The notes beneath the pieces are model-generated. The model saw only the letters and a list, made by a program, of their open reading frames with translations, was not told the origin of the DNA and did no database searches. Both the position numbers and the translations under genes were made by a program. From Serendipita indica DSM 11827 (Eukaryota > Basidiomycota > Agaricomycetes > Sebacinales > Serendipitaceae): a stretch of 64,000 nt of DNA. This document shows positions 23,788-35,103 of the stretch, in pieces; within the stretch, counting starts at the first letter, position 1; every line of letters starts with the position of its first letter. Location: NCBI GenBank assembly GCA_910890315.1, contig CAJVGD010000001.1, positions 1,116,001 through 1,180,000 of the forward strand. Direction: 5' to 3'.

Positions 23788-25403
23788 TCAGGCCCGCGTA
23801 GCTTTGGGTTGCGTCGCATTCATCTTTGCTGCGCGCAACATGGCGCTGCGGTTTGTGCGCGGCGCGACATCTGGCGGACCTACCGAGGGTGGACGAACAA
23901 GTTGAGCAGATGACGGGCGAGATCCAATGGAGGCCCTTCGAGGTGCTGCAGCTGGCTTATTTTCAATCTCTTCGTTCTTCAAAGATGACGAGGAGCGACG
24001 AGTCGCGAGGGGAGGCGCAGTGGGACCTTTGACTATTCATAATGTCAGTGTCAAAGAGCAAATGCGAATTGAAACTTACACATGAAGGATGACGGTGGTG
24101 CGGTATCCTTGTTCTGCCTTAGGGAAGCGCTGCGATTGGTACGCGGCTTTACCGTGGGCTCCTTTACGCTCGCGACTTCGACAGTTTCCGTTCTCTTATG
24201 ACCAGGAATGTTCTTGAAGATTTCTGTGCGCGAGACATCCAGGCTCTGCCGCCTTTGGACCTCTACGGGCTTGCCCTCGCGGAGAGAGCTCGCTTTTGTC
24301 GGACGAGGAGCTATGGTGGGAGCAGCAGTAGAAGCGACTTTGATGACAGTCGACCGCTTATGGCCTGGCGTGTCGATAAAGTCGCGCTTGCCAACTATTT
24401 CACCCGTTGAGGACCCCCGAGGACGAGAAGACGCAGACTCTGGTGGAGCAAGTCCCATGCGCAGTGCAGCTGCTTTGGTCATGCGAGGTTGTACAGAGCC
24501 AGGGACATTGGTGGCCGGGACGGGTCGCGCACGGAAGATGGGCTTCCCAGTGGTGGAAACACCGTTGGCTCTCTTGCCACTGGTTGGCGTACCACTGCTC
24601 GAGGGCTGCGATCCTCCATTGGAGCGAACAGATGACGCATAATAGGCCGCGTCGGTTTGTTGATCCAACTGGTTGCGAATCTCATCGAGAACAGACGAGG
24701 ACACGGACCGCATTGTACCAGTGCCCTGTTCGTCTTCCAGAGGGAGCTCTGATGTGGGGAAGGGAGGTGACGAAGCAAAGAGAGCAGCGATCTGAGCTTC
24801 TGCTGCAGCCGAGTCGATGGATCCTCCGATAGCGTTGTCTACAAAGTCGATTCCATATACAGCTCGCAGTGATTGAGGTTCGTTCTGACGAGCTTCTTCT
24901 GGATCCTCGCTCCCCATGAGGGACTGAAGAGTTTCGATTGCTCGGTAGCGTTCAAGGACATATACCCAGACTGGAGCGCTGTAATCATGGTGAGATGGAT
25001 TGAAATAGACAAATCATTTGAGAGAAACGTCGGGCGGCGCAACTTTATTAGACGTTGCGTCAAGCGCCTTGGGCACAGCGTTTCGCCAGAGGCACCGTGC
25101 ATATGCAATTGGCAGTCACACTCACTCTCCAATTCCGGCTGCATCATTTCCAAAGAGTTCTTCGAGCACCTCACGGTCGCTGTCTGGGCTGAATTCCATC
25201 TAGCACCGATACCAGGTAAGCCAGAGTCCCTCGGGAGCTGTTTCTCCAATTCTCACCTGTCTCTCTTTGACTATGTCGAAACCAGCATCGGTTATACGCC
25301 GCTCAATGGTCAGTCTATGCTTGAGGGCGTGATTCTTGATGAAAGCCAAGGCTCTTGTAGGCCCTCCGGGCGATGAAGGCGGTCTTGGAGATGTACCAGA
25401 CAT
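23788..25403 (-). CDS. NDK-fold protein with substituted catalytic His and repeat tail
   Basis: Five exons, 25403-25257, 25199-25126, 25067-25029, 24978-24080 and 24032-23788, give 467 aa. Residues 1-150 follow the nucleoside diphosphate kinase fold: RALAFIKNHALKH (usually IKPDA), GFDIVKERQ, PVWVYVLERYRAIETLQSLM, ARQNEPQSLRAVYG, then NAIGGSIDSAAAEAQIA. In true NDKs the last motif is NxxHGSDS, with His carrying the phosphate; here it is Gly, so kinase activity is not expected. The C-terminal 300 residues are basic and Ser/Pro-rich and contain about three related units with PGHKR, PTxxPR and SLR/MLR elements. This tail is unusual for NDK and suggests a scaffold or cytoskeleton-binding role, but that is inference. 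Confidence 0.8.
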
Positions 25404-25672
25404 TGTAGAAATGTTTGAAGTGAGCTGTGGTAGTTGAAGTGAACGGCAAAGAAATTGGGTGGTCGAAGACGGGTCCAAATGATGGTTTCCATGCGGGTGA
25501 ACCTTAGCGAAATAGTTTGGACACTCAGCTACAGTCTTAAATATTCTAATAATTCAGTAACACTGCGAGAATTCATCACTTGGAGGTGTGTATGGCCACT
25601 CGCCAGCTTGACTCCGTCCACTTCCTCTACGCTTTGCCTGTCTGCCTTGTGTAGGGCCTTGTCCTTTAAACT

Positions 25673-28460
25673 ATGCGAAGAGATGTGAGAATAGTACTCA
25701 TAGGTGATGGTGAGTATACTCTCGCGACTGGAATTTCGAGCTCATTTGCTAACACGACCTTTCTGGCATCGTTTAGAGGGTGTTGGCAAGTCGACAATCA
25801 TCACGTCGCTCATCAAAGAATCATTTATACCTAATGTAATGCTCCTTCATTGTCGCCGGAAACACCTCTAACCATATACGCGTCAATCCGGCTCGTGTGC
25901 CCCCTGCCAATACCACGGTTTCGTTTTGGCGTGACCTAAACTATTCTACGTCTTGGATTCATATACCAAATATGGGGAAACTGCTTATCAGGTCCAACAT
26001 ATCGTTCCTGAAGTCACCATCCCGCCGGAGACAACTCCGGAAAACATTACCACATATATTGTCGATACTGGCTGTTCGTGACTTTCGTTTACTGTGTCTA
26101 TGCATTTTGACGATTGATTTTGCTCACTTCGCTCGTCTCCAGCAAAACCGGACGATCGACCCCATCTAGAATCCGAGGTCAGAAAGGCGCACGTTATTTG
26201 CATCGTCTACGCAATCGACGATCCACATTCATTCTCTCGTATTCCGAATTATTGGCTGCCGTGGCTTAGAGCCACAGGCGTCAACGTTCCGCTGATTCTC
26301 GTCGGCAATAAAATCGATCTACGGACATCATTTCCACGTTCATCTCATTCACAAAAACATCATGGCGCTCACTCCCATCATGCTGGGCACCACCCCAACC
26401 GTATCAGCCTCACCAACCAGAGTTTGGAAGAGGAGATTGCTCCCATCATGGCTGAATTCAAAGAGGTTGAGACCTGTGTAGAGAGCAGTGCAAAACTTCC
26501 CTTGAACATCTCCGAAGTGTTCTACTTTGCCCAAAAAGCCGTGCTGCATCCAACCGCGCCCTTGTACGACAGCAGAGAGCACGTAAGTTTATTCCGTTCA
26601 TACAGGATCTCATTTTGATTACCATGGCAGGTTCTCAAGCCTGCTTGCGAAGCCGCCCTACGCCGAATCTTCAAGTTATGTGATGTCGATAAGAACGGCA
26701 TACTGGATGCAGCTGAACTCAACGAGTTTCAGCGGAAATGTTTCGACTCCCCATTACAGTCACAAGAATTAGAAGGAATCCAGGACATGGTCCGGCAGTT
26801 TGGAGAAGGTGGAGTCGCAGTCGTGAATAGCGAGCCAGCACCAAGTCCGAAATCATCTCCCTCGTCTTATTCCTCTCGCTCTTCACGAGCATCCAGTCCA
26901 TCGCGCTCATTCCCGAGTGATCTCTCGTCCAACTCTTCGCAAACGGTAACACCTACCGGAAAGGTGACCGGCTTAACAGAGCTTGGTTTCCTTTATTTGC
27001 ATACCATCTTCATTCAACGCGGCCGTATGGAGACAACCTGGACTGTCCTTCGCAAATTTGGATACGCGGAAGACCTGAGGCTCACTGAAGAGTTCCTCAA
27101 TCCAAAATTCGACGTCCCGCATGGGTGTAGCGTGGAGCTCAGCCAGAAAGGGTACGAATTCCTCACCAATCTTTTTGTTGGGTTTGACAAGGTCAGTGTT
27201 CTTGATATCAATTGCAGGCAGTCTTTGACGGCCTACAGGACAAGGACGGCGCGCTCAACTTATCGGAACTGACAAACCTCTTTGAGACATCTCCCGGAAA
27301 TCCATGGAGCAACCAGGGCTTCCCTGATACGACCACATCTGACGAATCGGGCGCAGTAACACTTCAAGGATGGCTCGCACAATGGAGCATGACAACCCTT
27401 CTTGAGCACAAGACGACACTTGCATACCTTGCCTACTTGGGCTATCCGGATTCAGACACGACCACCGCGCTCAGGGTCACTCGGCCACGACGGCTAGATA
27501 GACGAGGGAAACCGGTGGCTTCCGTAAAGGGCAAAGGGAAAGTTGCAGGTAGAAACGTCTTCTTGTGTTGGGTATGCGGCGCCGCAGGGAGCGGAAAGAC
27601 TGCTCTTCTCCGGAGCTTTGTACGCAAGGGATACCGGGACGCCTATATTCCCACCACAAAGGGAATGAGTGTTGTCAACTCTGTGGAGATTGATGGAAGC
27701 GAAAAATATCTGGTGGTATGACATGGTCGCTCAAAAAGCCACATGGTCCTGACAGACGCGGATAGATGCAGGAATTCGGCTCAAAATACGAAGCAGAAAT
27801 GCTGAGAAGTTCCAAGAAAGCCGACCTCGTGGACGTGATCCTTTACGTTTATGATTCGAGTGATACAAACTCGTTCTCATACATCAGCAACCTGCGTGTA
27901 TGTGTTCCGAGAAGATGGAGGATTTAGATTGCTGACATCAGAATAGCAACAGTATAGTCTTGATGGGATCCCTACGTTATTCGTAGCGACAAAGTCTGAC
28001 CTGGATCTGGCCCAGCAAAGACACGAGGTTCAGCCGGACGTGTACTGCCGCCGCCTGTCGCTCCAAGTTCCTGTTGCAGTCAGCATCAAAACGTCTCAAA
28101 CTGCCGACGTGTTTGCAACGATATGTCGTATCGCCATGAACCCGTACGTATCCAGCGCTAGTTTGAGCGCATGACCCTTCTTCCCTTTATTCTGCATACC
28201 TCCACCGAGAAATTCAGTGCCTCATGTGTCATGTTCTAATGCTTTGTTCCAGGTCTGGCTCGATGCCGGGTGGCCCAAAGCAGCCGCTCATCAATACTAG
28301 CTTCCGGGGTCTGGCCAGGATGGTGCTTATCCTTGGTGGTCTAAGCGCGAGTTTGGGGTTTATATTCCGGAGTACCGTGTTCCGAAACATTCAGAATTCT
28401 GGGACCGGGCTCGGAATTTTCGCTTCCCTGGCGGCTTGGTGGGGGAATCTGGTGCGATAG
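25673..28460 (+). CDS. GEM1: Mitochondrial Rho GTPase Miro/Gem1
   Basis: Order fits Gem1: first GTPase (MRRDVRIVLIGDEGVGKST, VGNKIDL), EF hand 1 (DVDKNGILDAAEL), EF hand 2 (DKDKDGALNLSEL, formed across a 47-nt intron at 27192-27238), second GTPase (GAAGSGKTALLRSF, ATKSDLDL) and a C-terminal membrane anchor (MVLILGGLSASLGFIF) before a TAG. It sits in the mitochondrial outer membrane and acts in mitochondrial inheritance and ER contacts. The second intron (25838-25990) is long, about 150 nt. Near 26070 the expected junction VDT to KPDDRPHLE needs a donor starting GC rather than GT, or the assembly has a small indel. A Ser-rich insert (about 26830-26940) separates the EF-hand segments. Confidence 0.88.
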
Positions 28461-28808
28461 CAAATATATTCTGACTTGGCACAAACCCAAGCGCGCTTCT
28501 AAATTCTCACGTACGACTAGACTCCGAATAATATACCTAACGAACTGTTCGCGTTTGGACACGTCGCACATGACTTTGAGATGATCAAAGATAGTTTTGA
28601 AGTAAATATGGGCCGCTCTGAGCGCTCTGTCATTCTTCTTACTTACCCCCAGCCACCACCAGGCGCCACCTGCCGAACAATCCAGAAAATCATAGAGCAC
28701 GATTGAACTATCCTTATCGCGTATCTATTTCAAAAACAATCGGGTTCTGACAGCCGCAGCCTGCCGCATCTTCTGTGATCTGGTTGAACCCAAAAAAAAG
28801 AGTTGACG
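28461..28808. other. Intergenic region between GEM1 and the Tma23-like gene
   Basis: About 350 nt with no supported gene, repeat or RNA. It includes the GEM1 3' end and the promoter of the next gene. Confidence 0.45.
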
Positions 28809-29600
28809 ATGCCGCTGGACTCGCATCTGTACCTGACATCCAGGGGTTGGAAGGGAAAAGGAACAGCACTTCGGGACGGAGGACTCGAGCGGCCGGTGGT
28901 ACAAGCGCAGAAAAAGGATCTCAAAGGCATCGGTCAAAACCGTGATGACGGGTTTCAATTCTGGGACCAGTGAGTGGAAAAGACTATATATGTCTTAATT
29001 ATTTCAACGGGGGACGTGGGAGATGGAAACTAATGAGCGGGGCTTTAGTGTGTACGCCGCTGCGGCCCAAGCGATCGAGATCAAGGTCCACGGGGATGAC
29101 GGGGACGAGGAAAGCGACCAACAGTGTGATGACACGGCATCAAATTCGACCGGGGCCGGTCAAGCCGCAACAGACTCTCAGGAACTTGGACGGCATGGGA
29201 AGAGGGATCGCCAGGTGCTTGAACTTACTCGAACCGGCATCTTGTCCAATCGGAGACCGGGCACGAGTCAGCGGAGAGTCGTCGAGGACAATCTCATACC
29301 CGACTGTGGCACATCGTCGGCATTGACCGAGGCGGCTCAAAGGGGGACTTGCTGGCAATGGCCAAGCGCGAAGCAGCTCGAAGAGAGTTGTATCGAAGGT
29401 TTTACCGTGGAGAGATTATATCCGAGCAGTCAGAGCAAGCCGAGGCCACAGACTCTGGAACTGGGCAAGGGGATGGATCGTCGTCAGCTGACAGCAGAGC
29501 ACAGCGCAAAGCTGAGCGACGACAGCGGAGAGAGGAACGACGGGCTCTCAAGCAGCAAGCAAAGGACCAGAAGACAAAGAAGCGGCGAAAAGTGGTGTAG
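28809..29600 (+). CDS. Tma23-like basic nucleolar protein (G-patch type N-terminus)
   Basis: Three exons, 28809-28969, 29049-29266 and 29332-29600, give about 215 aa. The N-terminus MPLDSHLYLTSRGWKGKGT, then LKGIGQNRDDGFQFWDHVYA (split by intron 1) matches the family related to yeast Tma23 and G-patch proteins, which are small nucleolar ribosome-associated factors. The second part holds RTGILSNRRPGTS, then LLAMAKREAARRELYRRFYR. The last 35 residues are Arg/Lys-rich (RRQRREERRALKQQ ... KKRRKVV), a nucleolar/nuclear signal. The second intron could instead end at another AG nearby, shifting a few residues. Role in ribosome assembly is inferred from the family. Confidence 0.7.
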
Positions 29601-29890
29601 CCCGGGAGGGGAGGGTTGGAGACCCCTCTTACGTTTGTGAAGGCGTCATAACGTGCCTTGAGAGTGTGATACGCTAAGCCCTGGTGGTTTTAGATCTCCC
29701 AAGTGGACCTCCACTGGATCTTAGGCTCTAAATGGAAGCCAGAGGCGTGACGTAGTGGATGGCTCGCTCGCGTTGTGCGCTGTCGAATGTACTTAAAAGC
29801 CACTGGGGGAGATGCCCTGGACCAGTTTGAGACCAATTGGACGTCTTATTACCTGTAGTTATTACTGCTTTCAACTCGGAGCTCCCTGCA

Positions 29891-32800
29891 ATGCATAATC
29901 TTGGTAAGCAAAGGCTTTTTGCTGATTCCTGGATTTCTAAAACTATTGCCGTGCCACGACGACGGCGGCCGGGTGTGCTGAATTTTGTTCATCACCACCA
30001 CTGATAACTGGAGAGATCTGGCGTCGCTTTTCCTTCGTTTCTTTTCTTTCTTTTACGACTTTGACCCTCTCCTCGACCCTCTTCTGCGCTCTCTGTGCTT
30101 ACTGGACGCGCTGATCGTTGGCAAACGGGCCCCCGTTGTCTAGATTTCGTTACTCGTCCTCCCCGACACGCTACAGACAGCGACCAGCGGACTATTCTCT
30201 ACAACTCGGCGTCTTTAGACGGTCCAGACGCGCTCCAGCAGCTGCCCGCGTCTCGTCCGACCCACGACAAGCCCGCTTGGTCGATCCCGAGCCCCGCGTC
30301 CGGGGAGCGCTTCTTTCAGCGCAGAGAAGTGTCGGACACAACCACTGGATCTTCTCGAGTAGCGTATTCACTCTCCCCCCCAGCCAGCGTCGCCCAAGCT
30401 TTCTCCCGGGGACCTCTCGAGAACGTTCTCCTGAATTCAAACGCGCACCGACTGAATGACAGGGTACTAGATTCTGGGTTCATCAAGTCAGACTCGTACT
30501 TTGCACCTCGACGCCTGCATCCGCAGACCCCGCGCCAGTCGAGCATGGACCATTCCCCCTATGAGCCGCCGTCTGACCCATTCCACGGCACCAATAGCAC
30601 TGCCACCATCGATACAGATGTAGCAAATGAACCGGCAGATCCATCGGGGACTAGCTATCTCACCCTCAATGCTCCCAGGAGCCGAAACACCCGTCCGACC
30701 CCCCCTGTGTCGCATCGGCATCCTTCTCAAACGCAGCAACAGCAGCACGCTCATACGTCCAATCCACCAACGACCTATTACTCGTCCCACCAGCAGCATC
30801 AGCAGCCTCACCACCCGTACCTGGGCCAGCAGCCTTCGCCAACAGTCTATTATCCGCCGTTTCATCCAGTGTCTCACCCCCATATGCAGCAGAATACACC
30901 CTCGGGTGCTTTCAATGTGAACCAGGGTTACCTCGGTCCACAGACGACCACAGGGTCATCCATCCCTACCTATGCGTATTCTCACCCATACCCACACCTC
31001 TCGGAGCATCCCATGCATGGTTACGCGTATTCGCCTCTCAATGGTCTGACGCCCGCGCCGCTGTCGCATTATCCTGAAGCTGATGCGCACGGGACATCTG
31101 CACAACCATCGCAACACACTGCTCAGTCGGCCCATGCACACGGCCCTGGGGGCGTGGAAATGATATCTGCCTATGCACCAATAATCGTCAGTTCAGCTCC
31201 TTATGGATACAGCATCCCGGCTTTTGCCCCGACGGGGGGTCCCATCTTCACGCCGCAGTACGCGAGTCCTTCAGCCTATCACCAACCATATTCCATGGGC
31301 TTTTCGCAATCGCACCCTGGGCCTCGCCCTCCACCCTTGAACCTCTCCCAACGTCAGGTTCATCCACCACAGGTTTCACCTTCTCCGATGCCCTATTCCC
31401 CGGCAAATCAAACGCCTCCAAACCATCCATATTCGCCCATTGTCACTTCACCCACCCCAGCTTCTCTTTTGAGTCCTGGAGGGAATCGAGGTTCAAACAT
31501 TGCAAGTTTGAGTCCGTTTGGATTAGGCTCGAATCAAGGCGGAAACGCTCTATCCGACCGTCCTCGAGGTGGCGGCAGCCAGTCTGCATCTGGCTACGGA
31601 AGCAGTGGCGCGAACAGCTCCGACCCATATCTGGGGAGTGGCCAGGGAAGTAGCAATAGTATTCCGAGGATGCCTGGCGGAGACGGGCCATCTCTGCCAT
31701 CAACAGCCTTTGGTGTCGAACGCCAGCCCCTGACGTCGGCACCGACACTCCAAATCCCTGCTAGTGCACGGCAGAACCAGCCTGACGGGGTGAACGTAAG
31801 GGAGTCGGCTAACGTAACCAACAAGGGGGAACGATCCGAGTGGGTAATGTGGGTCGGCAATGTGCCAGGGGATGCAACCTCGGACGAGCTCGAAACCTTT
31901 TTTGGCCAAAGTCCGCCTGTCGCTGTCGAGGGGAATCGTGAGGGCAGTGACACCAGCACGCGGACTCTACATCCTGCGGCACGACAATCACCCGTGTCAA
32001 CAGCCCAGCAACCGTCAAGTGAGGACAAAGAGGCAGAAATGAAATCACCTGAAACGGCTCGTCCCAAATCAAATGACATTGTTTCGGTCTTTCTTATCTC
32101 ACGGTCCAATTGCGCGTTTATCAATTATGCGTCGGAGGAGAGCTTGAAGCAGGCCGTCGAATGGTTCAATGGCAAACCGCTCCGAAGTCCTCAGGTATAG
32201 CTCCCAGTCGTCCTCTAGTATCGAACGCTGCTCACATCTTGATCATCGATAGGTAGATCCTCGATGTCCAAAGCTGGTTTGTCGCGTGCGCAAAAAGGGA
32301 GATGACCTCAAGGCTGGCGTAGGCGGACAGAGAGGGATGGGGATCCATGCAAAATGGGTAAAGGAGAATGTTCCACGGAAGCGAAGCGGCTCATCGCGCG
32401 CCGAAAGTGGAGACGAGGCAATGGAACGACCCCCTCTCCATCGTGGGGGTCCTGCCGTCTCGAAAAAGTCGAGCAGCGGCTCGAGTGTTTCGCATGCCTC
32501 TACCACATCGAGTCTCCTAGCCAGTCACTTCCCTGTGCGATACTTTATCCTCAAGTCGCTAACTCAGGTGGGTCTCTTGGTGCCTTTGAGCCAGAATTCA
32601 ACAACTCAAGTCATATTCTTCCAGTATGACCTCGATCTTAGCGTTCAGCGTGGTCTCTGGGCTACTCAGGCTCACAATCAGGAAATTTTGGACCAAGCTT
32701 ATAGGACTTCCAACACTGTCTATCTGATTTTTGGCGTGAACAAGAGTGGCGAATTCTTTGGTTATGCACGGTTCGTCACAATTCTTGCCTTCTCTTGATA

Positions 32801-34151
32801 TTTTGTCTCCTAACCCTTTTTTTTTTGGCTAGCATGGACGGCCCAATCAGTCAAGTTGAACGCAACCCAGCCGTCGAATGGGCATCTCGTGAGCCTCCTG
32901 CCACAGGAGGACCCAAAACGTCACCGGTCCTGCGACGTAGTCTTGCGGCGGAGCCGACCATTGAAGAAGAGGGCGAGAGTGCCTCATCCGAGGCGCGCTC
33001 GAAGAGTGAACATGAAGTAGAATCGCATCAAGCCACCGCGAACCTTCCTGACGAGCCATTGGATTCAACGTCGCAGCCCAAAACTCCGCCTCGTCATGCA
33101 CGGTCTGCACCTGCGACGGTGAAAGAGGAAAACGATGTGGGTGAATCACATCCAGGTGACAGAGAGCCGAAGCAGCAACCGAATTCCGAGCCTCTAAACA
33201 AGAACGCCCAGGGCGACTCTCCTCAGCAGACAGTAGCCAAAACGCCAGTATCTGCACCCTCTGCACATCCAATTTCCAACCGTTCGATGGTTCACTTGCT
33301 TTCTGGAGAGGTTCTCCAAGACTCTCCTGATCCGCTCACCCCAGGGGAGGATCGTAAACTGCACCCGCTCGAAAGAGCCGGCGCGGCTGCAAGTCCTACT
33401 CAACAGTGTCCCGGAGGTGAATCGGGAGATCAAGATCAGCTGAGGCACCTCAGTGCCGCCAGCGCACCTGCGGTGATGGAACGAAGAGAAAAGGGCTTCT
33501 CAATGTCAGTGCCATCAACACAAGCGGACACATGGGATACGGCGCGTACAAAGCCCATCTGGTCAGCAGGCGCTATTCAGGAAGAGGCGGAACCACGACC
33601 CGTGGTTGCGTCTACACCTGTTTCTCCTCCGGGTCGAATGGCGGACAGCGACTTCTCTCCGACTCACCTCGACAATTTACCTCTTCCAGAGTCGTCACCA
33701 AAGCCTATCGACCAGGTGAAACCTGACGAGGACACGAATCGGCCCACTATTGGTGGACGAGAGGAAGGATGGGGAACGCCGTTTAAAGTCAAGTGGATCA
33801 GGACCGATTCTCTACCGTTTACTCGGACACGACACCTGCGAAATCCGTGGAATCATGACGTGCGTACCCAAAAAAATCATTTATGACGAGCGCATCTAAC
33901 GATTGTAGCGAGAGGTCAAGGTCTCTCGAGATGGCACAGAGATTGAACCCAGCGTTGGCCAGCGGCTGCTCGAAGAGTGGGATCGACCTGACAGAAGTCC
34001 TGTTCTTTCACGAGGAGCCGTCCAGCCAAAGGGCCCGCCGCCCCCCACGTCTCAAGTTAGTCCGACGCAACCATCGTCATCTCGAGGTCGCGGACGAGGC
34101 AGAGGATTTCCTCCCCCGTCTGCGTGGCCTCACCGAGACTATGGCCAATGA
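29891..34151 (+). CDS. YTH-domain RNA-binding protein with RRM-like domain
   Basis: Six exons, 29891-29903, 30144-32194, 32253-32567, 32625-32770, 32833-33859, 33909-34151, give 1264 aa. A 13-nt first exon (MHNL) is proposed because the main frame has no ATG upstream of 30546 and the phases agree. The N-terminal 600 residues are His/Gln/Pro/Tyr-rich and disordered. An RRM-like domain starts at WVMWVGNVPGDATSDELETF and ends at NCAFINYASEE. The YTH domain starts RYFILKSLTQYDLDLSVQRG, then LWATQ, VYLIFGVNKSGEFFGYARMD. After roughly 300 low-complexity residues it resumes with FKVKWI and SRDGTEIEPSVGQRLL. YTH domains bind N6-methyladenosine or, in fission yeast Mmi1, UNAAAC elements. The ligand here is unknown. 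Confidence 0.88.
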
Positions 34152-35103
34152 AGATGGGTAGTCGTCGCATTAATCGCACATTTTGCAGTCTCGCGTCAGC
34201 CTGCCAAGGATCGCTATCCTTTGACGTCTTATCCAGGAATGCGCTTTGCGCACTGACTGGGTAGCACTTCGAGTCAGGGGACCGACCACCTTGATAGCAC
34301 GCCGCACACCATTCCTTTTCTCGTGGAACATCGTACACGCAATCGCTTCACGCTAGATCTCAAAAGCAGAAAGCCGTGGCTAGCCCATCAGCCATTCCTT
34401 TCCTTTGCACCACGACCCGAGCCGGTATCTCGATACACTCTAGTAGCTACTGTGCCCAACACGCAATTTCGACTTACATCATATAATCCCTTGGCTCGCT
34501 ACGCCTTGTGCTACACTCCCGCCCGAGTCATATACACGGCGGTTTGGGGAGGGGTTACAAGCACGAGGACGAACCAAGACACTCGACGATCCGTAAATAC
34601 TCTTGGACGATCGAATCACTCACAGGCATATATCCTCCTTTTACAGCATTTTACGAAGCACACACGCACGCTATCTGTATTTCTAGCGTATTCACACTCT
34701 CATTTGGACGACATGCGCACTCGTTACTGTTTCCGCACTCCAGCCGAAGAATGAACCGCTGCTCTGTGGCAGCTGTACTGCTGCATGCATATACACGACC
34801 TATGCACTGTATAGTTGCTGGCTTTCCCCCTTCGCATCTTGCTACTACCAGTGGGATGGAGAGGGGATTCTTTTGTATCCCAAATTGCAATCAAACACGA
34901 CATTGCGATATACTGATTTTGTGTTTGTGCGTAAGCGAGGCCAGAAGAGGGTTGCATGAACCACGTGAGCTCGTTGTGTTACGCCAGCCGGTCGCAGTGA
35001 GGCAAAGCTAGACTTGACCAGCGCCGCGAAATCTCTTGCGCACAGCAGTTTCCAGGAAAACCAGCTTGGATATCGATAGTCTACACGAAAAACTCGATAA
35101 AAA
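34152..35103. other. Long intergenic region, no gene recognised
   Basis: About 950 nt. Short open frames exist on both strands but none shows family-like sequence or sensible composition. It probably holds the 3' UTR of the YTH gene and the promoter of the VWA gene. An unannotated non-coding RNA cannot be excluded. Confidence 0.45.

Noticed and set aside
28341-28700. Minus-strand 119-codon frame overlapping the GEM1 3' end
   Set aside because: Antisense to the conserved Gem1 membrane anchor; no homologous text.
34323-35011. Open frames of 140-170 codons after the YTH gene
   Set aside because: No recognisable domain, odd composition (many Thr/Arg/Tyr) and no splice support; judged to be non-coding.
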